This document shows positions 60,465 to 64,000 of a stretch of DNA of 64,000 nt, one piece after another (within the stretch, counting starts at the first letter, position 1; every line of letters begins with the position of its first letter). This DNA comes from Brevibacterium oceani (GTDB lineage: Bacteria; Actinomycetota; Actinomycetes; Actinomycetales; Brevibacteriaceae): positions 434,001 to 498,000 of the forward strand of contig NZ_JABKDE010000004.1 of NCBI RefSeq assembly GCF_013623835.1, read 5' to 3'. The notes below the pieces were generated by a model. That model saw only the letters and a program-made list of their open reading frames with translations. It did not search any database and was not told the DNA's origin. A program made the position numbers and the translations under genes.

Positions 60465-60470
60465 GATAAT
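60465..60470 (+). promoter_or_regulatory. Putative -10 box of a leaderless promoter
   Basis: GATAAT ends six bases before the ATG at 60477, immediately after the glycosyltransferase stop codon. It would give the two-component genes their own leaderless transcript. Confidence 0.5.
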
Positions 60471-60476
60471 CGACCT

Positions 60477-61193
60477 ATGAACCCGACAGCGAATCCGCCG
60501 GCGCGCATCCTCATCGTCGACGACGAAGCGAACCTCTCCGAGCTCCTCGTCATGGCCTGCCAAGTCAGGGGATGGGAAGCCGAAGGGGTCGGCACCGGCC
60601 GTGAGGCCGTGGCGCTGGCCAGGAGCGAACGCTTCGACGCCATCGTCCTCGACGTCATGCTGCCCGACCTCGACGGGTTCGCCGTGATCGAGAAGATCCG
60701 CGGGGAGGGAATCGACACCCCGGTCGTCTTCCTCTCCGCCCGCGACGAGGTCGACGACCGGCTGACGGGCCTGCGGTTGGGCGGGGACGACTACGTGACG
60801 AAGCCGTTCAACCTCGATGAGGTCATCGCCCGCATCGAGGTGCGCCTGCGCCGTGGAGCCTCGGCCGGCCCGGTCGACGAGGACGATGTTCTGCGCGTGG
60901 GCGACCTCGAACTCGACGAGCGCTCCCATGAGGTCACCCGCGCCGGTCAGCCGATTGAACTCACCGCTCGCGAATACGAGGTGCTGCTGCTGTTCATGCG
61001 CAACCCGCGGGCGGTGCTCTCAAAGGCCCAGATCCTCGACCGGGTGTGGGACTACGACTTCGGGGGCAACGGCAACATCGTCGAACTCTACGTCTCCTAC
61101 CTGCGGAAGAAGATCGACTCTCCGTTCCCGGACCTGCCGAATCTCTTCCACACCAAGCGCGGAGCCGGATACATCCTGCGGGCGGAGCAGTGA
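60477..61193 (+). CDS. OmpR/PhoB family response regulator
   Basis: The 238-residue regulator has a receiver domain with Asp15-Asp16, the phosphoacceptor Asp59 (IVLDVMLPDLDG) and Lys109 (DDYVTKPF). It is followed by a winged-helix DNA-binding domain (LTAREYEVLLLFMRNPRAVLSKAQILDRVWDYDFGGNGNIVELYVSYLRKKID). The kinase gene overlaps its stop codon by GTGA. Adjacent surface-glycosylation genes suggest it controls envelope functions, which is inference. Confidence 0.93.
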   Translation: MNPTANPPARILIVDDEANLSELLVMACQVRGWEAEGVGTGREAVALARSERFDAIVLDVMLPDLDGFAVIEKIRGEGIDTPVVFLSARDEVDDRLTGLRLGGDDYVTKPFNLDEVIARIEVRLRRGASAGPVDEDDVLRVGDLELDERSHEVTRAGQPIELTAREYEVLLLFMRNPRAVLSKAQILDRVWDYDFGGNGNIVELYVSYLRKKIDSPFPDLPNLFHTKRGAGYILRAEQ

Positions 61194-62755
61194 CCCTGCG
61201 TCGATGGCGGCTGCAGACGAGGCTCATCGTCCTCGCCGGCCTCGTCCTCCTGCTCGTCGGGGCCGGGATCGGAACCGCCTCCTGGTTGAGCGTGCGCGGC
61301 TCGCTCATGTCCGACCTCGACGCACAGCTGACGTCGATGACGTCGCATGCGCGTTCGGGCGACGGTCCCGGCTCGGGACCCGGGGCGACCGGGAATCCGG
61401 GAACCTCGGGTGGGGGTGACGGATCGTCGGCGGCGGTCGATTCGGCTCTGCGCTATCTCTTCCAGCCCGGCGTCGGCGACGGTGCTCTCGTCGTCGTCGA
61501 CTCCGGCGACGGGGGAGAGGGGCTCATCGCCGAAGCGGGGCTGAGCCGCCCGCGGGCCCTGTCCGCGGCGGCGATCGATGCCCTGCTCGACGTCGAACCC
61601 GGCAGGGGCGCGTCCGACAGCAGTGCCTCCGGCGGCAGCGCTTCCGCTCACGAGTCCGTGCGAGTGCCCGGATTCGGCGCCTACCGTGTCGTGGCCTTCG
61701 ACGACGGCGGAACCACCACTGTGTACGGGGTTCCCCAGGGCAGCGTCGACGGTGCGCTCGAACGCACCGCCTGGACGACTGCGTTCGTCGTCCTCATCGG
61801 CGTCATCGCCACGGCCGCACTCATGGCCGTGATCATCCACCGGCAGCTGCGCGATCTGCGGGAGGTCGCCCGCACCGCGCGGGAGGTCACCGACCTCGAA
61901 CTCAGCGCCGGCGAACCCGAGCTTGCGCTCAGGGTCCCCGCCGACCTCGCGGTGCCGGGCACGGAGGTCGGCGACGTGGGTGCCTCGGTCAACCGGATGC
62001 TCGACCATGTCGGTTCCGCCCTCGAGGAGCGCTATCGGGGCACGGAGCAGATGCGCCGGTTCGTCGCCGACGCCTCCCATGAGCTGCGCACCCCGATCGC
62101 GACGATACGCGGCTGGGCCGACCTCACCCGCCCGTACCGCGACGATCTGCCCGCCGAGGTGGCCACCTCCTTGGCCAGGATCGATTCCGGAGCGATGCGG
62201 ATGTCCTCCTTGGTCGATGACCTCCTGCTCCTTGCGCGTCTCGAAGCAGGCCGCCAGCCGACGAGTGAGGACACCGTCGACGTCTCGTCCCTGCTCATCG
62301 AGCTCGTCGAGGACGCCCATGTCGTCAACCCCGATCATTCGATCTCACTCGACGTCCCGCCCGAGGCTCTCGAAGTGCGCGGCGAGGTCGACCAGGTGCG
62401 CCGGGTCGTGTCGATCGTGCTCACGAACGCCTGCGTGCACACCCCTCCGGGCACCAGAGTGCACATCGAGGCGCAGGCGGCGCACAAGCCGGTCTCGGGG
62501 CAGCTGCCCAGCGACGTCGTGGCGATCCGCATCAGTGACGACGGGCAGGGCATTCCGCCTAAGATCCGGGACAGGGTCTTCGATCGCTTCGTCCGGGGGG
62601 ATCCCTCACGGGCACGGCAGGACGGAGCCGAGGGCGGATCCTCGGGGCTGGGGCTCGCGATCGCAGCCGGCCTCGTCGACCTCATGCACGGCAGCATCGC
62701 GATGTCGAGCTCGGACGCAGGAACGACTTTCGAACTGCGACTGCCCGCCGCCTGA
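61190..62755 (+). CDS. Sensor histidine kinase
   Basis: This 521-residue kinase has transmembrane helices at about 11-31 and 197-217 around an extracytoplasmic domain rich in Gly/Ser/Asp with no recognisable ligand fold. It also has a HAMP-like segment, the dimerisation box with His297 (DASHELRTPIATIRGW) and the ATPase boxes NACVHTPPG, DDGQGIPP and GGSSGLGLAIA. The GTG start overlaps the regulator's stop. The low-complexity sensor loop resembles the Gly/Ser-rich segments of the neighbouring proteins. Confidence 0.92.
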   Translation: MTLRRWRLQTRLIVLAGLVLLLVGAGIGTASWLSVRGSLMSDLDAQLTSMTSHARSGDGPGSGPGATGNPGTSGGGDGSSAAVDSALRYLFQPGVGDGALVVVDSGDGGEGLIAEAGLSRPRALSAAAIDALLDVEPGRGASDSSASGGSASAHESVRVPGFGAYRVVAFDDGGTTTVYGVPQGSVDGALERTAWTTAFVVLIGVIATAALMAVIIHRQLRDLREVARTAREVTDLELSAGEPELALRVPADLAVPGTEVGDVGASVNRMLDHVGSALEERYRGTEQMRRFVADASHELRTPIATIRGWADLTRPYRDDLPAEVATSLARIDSGAMRMSSLVDDLLLLARLEAGRQPTSEDTVDVSSLLIELVEDAHVVNPDHSISLDVPPEALEVRGEVDQVRRVVSIVLTNACVHTPPGTRVHIEAQAAHKPVSGQLPSDVVAIRISDDGQGIPPKIRDRVFDRFVRGDPSRARQDGAEGGSSGLGLAIAAGLVDLMHGSIAMSSSDAGTTFELRLPAA

Positions 62756-62756
62756 G

Positions 62757-62794
62757 CCGAATCGCACAGGCTGACCCGAATCGCACAGGCTGAC
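62757..62794 (+). repeat. 19-bp exact tandem duplication
   Basis: CCGAATCGCACAGGCTGAC occurs twice head-to-tail at 62757-62775 and 62776-62794, starting two bases after the kinase stop codon. Confidence 0.95.
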
Positions 62795-62865
62795 CACAGG
62801 TACGACTGGGAAGGGCTACAGCGCGGGGTCCGAAAGTGGAATCACCGATAACCAGAGGAGATTCC

Positions 62866-63705
62866 ATGACCGAGAACCAGAACCCCGACCAGAGTCCCAA
62901 CCCGAATCAGAACGCCGACCAGAACTCTGGCCAGAACCCGAATCAGCACCCTGACCAGAATGCCGGCCAAAATGCTGGCCAAAATGCCGGACGGAACGCT
63001 GACCAGAACCCCGGCGAGACCGGCACCCGGAATTCCGACCGCGTCTCCCGGTCCGCGCCCGATCCACGCTCCGACGGCTCGGCAGGATCGCGGCCCTGGG
63101 TGAATCCTTATGGTGTGCCTGCCCAGACCGCACACTTCGGAAGTACCGCGGGCCCGCGTAAGCAGAAGCGCCGCGTCCCACTGGTCCCCGCGGTGCTGGC
63201 CGGTTCGGCACTGTTCGTCGTCGGCGGACTCGCCGGGGGAGCGATCGGTGCCTCGGCGGCTATCGCGTCGAACGATTCGGGGACGAGCCAGGGCCCCGGG
63301 GGCCAGAACGGGCCCGGCGGAATGGGCGGGCAACAGAACGGCGGGCAACAGGACGGCGGAGGCATGCCGGGCGGTCAGTCGGACGGCGGCGGCATGCCCG
63401 GTGGCCAATCCAACGGCATGCCGGGGAATCAGAACGGGTCCGGCTCGAACGGAAGCTCGTCGGACGGAAGCTCGTCGGACGGGACGAATTCGAACGGAGC
63501 CGGAACCGACGACACCGCACAAGACGGCACCGGCTCGGACTCCGGCACAAACTCGGACACCGGCTCCGGCTCGGACTCCGACGGGTCGGATTCGACCGCA
63601 GACACCACCTCGGCGAGCAGCGGTGACACGACGGTCGACAACGTCGCAGTCACCCACTTCGAGCAGATCTTCACCGGATTCGCCGTCCTCAACCGGGACG
63701 AGTGA
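62866..63705 (+). CDS. Low-complexity single-pass membrane protein
   Basis: I do not recognise this 279-residue protein. Residues 1-55 are near-repeats of Asn-Gln-Asn/Asp-Pro built on 12-24 base DNA units. A basic stretch (KQKRRVP) and one transmembrane helix (about 106-130) follow. The outer part is Gly/Gln/Met-rich (GGMPGGQ-type) and then Asp/Ser/Thr/Gly-rich for ~70 residues, and the last 20 residues (DNVAVTHFEQIFTGFAVLNRDE) are ordered-looking. AGAGGAG fixes the ATG at 62866. It lies behind the two-component system and shares compositional style with the YkcB-like enzyme, so it may be a glycosylated surface protein or a target of that cluster. Confidence 0.65.
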   Translation: MTENQNPDQSPNPNQNADQNSGQNPNQHPDQNAGQNAGQNAGRNADQNPGETGTRNSDRVSRSAPDPRSDGSAGSRPWVNPYGVPAQTAHFGSTAGPRKQKRRVPLVPAVLAGSALFVVGGLAGGAIGASAAIASNDSGTSQGPGGQNGPGGMGGQQNGGQQDGGGMPGGQSDGGGMPGGQSNGMPGNQNGSGSNGSSSDGSSSDGTNSNGAGTDDTAQDGTGSDSGTNSDTGSGSDSDGSDSTADTTSASSGDTTVDNVAVTHFEQIFTGFAVLNRDE

Positions 63706-63793
63706 ACTTCCTGCACGCGGAAGGACCGCGGTGACGTGAGGTCGGTGCTGTTCCCACCAGATGGTCGCCGTCCTCACGTGCCTCGCGAATACG

Positions 63794-63827
63794 ACGATGC
63801 CCCCACCGCAATCGGTGGGGGCATCGT
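63794..63827. terminator. Bidirectional hairpin terminator
   Basis: A 15-bp perfect stem, ACGATGCCCCCACCG with loop CAAT, separates the convergent low-complexity protein gene and katG. Confidence 0.8.
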
Positions 63828-63889
63828 GCTGTGAACCTGTGGACCTGTGAACCCGAGAGCCTCTCAGCTCTCAGAGATCATCATGCGGT

Positions 63890-64000
<111 letters not shown>

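Overview
The window is high-GC DNA from an actinobacterium. The ribosomal and RNA polymerase genes, the TTG-started rpoB, the actinobacterial insert in the RpoC N-terminal region and the gene order hadAB-murB ... secE-nusG-rplKA ... rplJL ... rpoBC point to the Micrococcales. A Brevibacterium-like organism is my best guess, from general recognition and not from a search. No integrase, transposase, phage gene or CRISPR array was seen, so this looks like ordinary chromosome.

Layout. 1-14.8 kb: the end of a polyprenyl diphosphate synthase gene, a permease, RarD, an FprA-type ferredoxin-NADP reductase, a small RelA/SpoT-type alarmone synthetase, the metF-metE pair for methionine synthesis, an alpha/beta hydrolase, YajQ, tRNA-Tyr, a DUF1992 protein, a transporter plus M20 peptidase pair and a glycerophosphodiesterase. 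14.9-21.6 kb: tRNA-Thr and tRNA-Met, then a tightly coupled catabolic operon of TetR, MFS transporter, metal-dependent amidohydrolase, amidase and a second M20 amidohydrolase, with a clear palindromic operator upstream of tetR. 21.7-29.3 kb: a squalene-cyclase-like protein, a secreted intradiol-dioxygenase-like lipoprotein with a twin-arginine signal directly followed by tatA-tatC-tatB, a lipoprotein, a NylB-like serine hydrolase and an orphan ATP-grasp enzyme.

29.4-55 kb is the information-processing core: hadA-hadB-murB, a membrane metallophosphatase, tRNA-Trp, secE, nusG, rplK, rplA, rplJ, rplL, rpoB and rpoC. Two blocks interrupt it. Between rplA and rplJ sits an alcohol/aldehyde oxidation module (GAF regulator, aldehyde dehydrogenase, Zn alcohol dehydrogenase) accompanied by three copies of one long palindromic repeat. 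Between rplL and rpoB sits a three-gene operon of unrecognised membrane proteins that share an N-terminal domain. The first and third also share a Cys/His motif near the C-terminus. This operon is the best candidate here for an undescribed system. An MBL-fold hydrolase and a double-GNAT acetyltransferase follow it.

55-64 kb: phosphofructokinase and a DUF1707 protein on the minus strand, then a cell-surface cluster of a GT2/GtrA glycosyltransferase, a YkcB-type membrane glycosyltransferase with long Gly-rich segments, an OmpR/histidine-kinase pair and a low-complexity membrane protein. The window ends in the 3' end of katG.

Regulation visible in sequence: at least seven genes have a TANNNT-like -10 box exactly 6 nt before the start codon, and one more has it at 7 nt. 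This is the layout of leaderless mRNAs. Several strong hairpin terminators separate transcription units, and most operon genes overlap by ATGA or GTGA.
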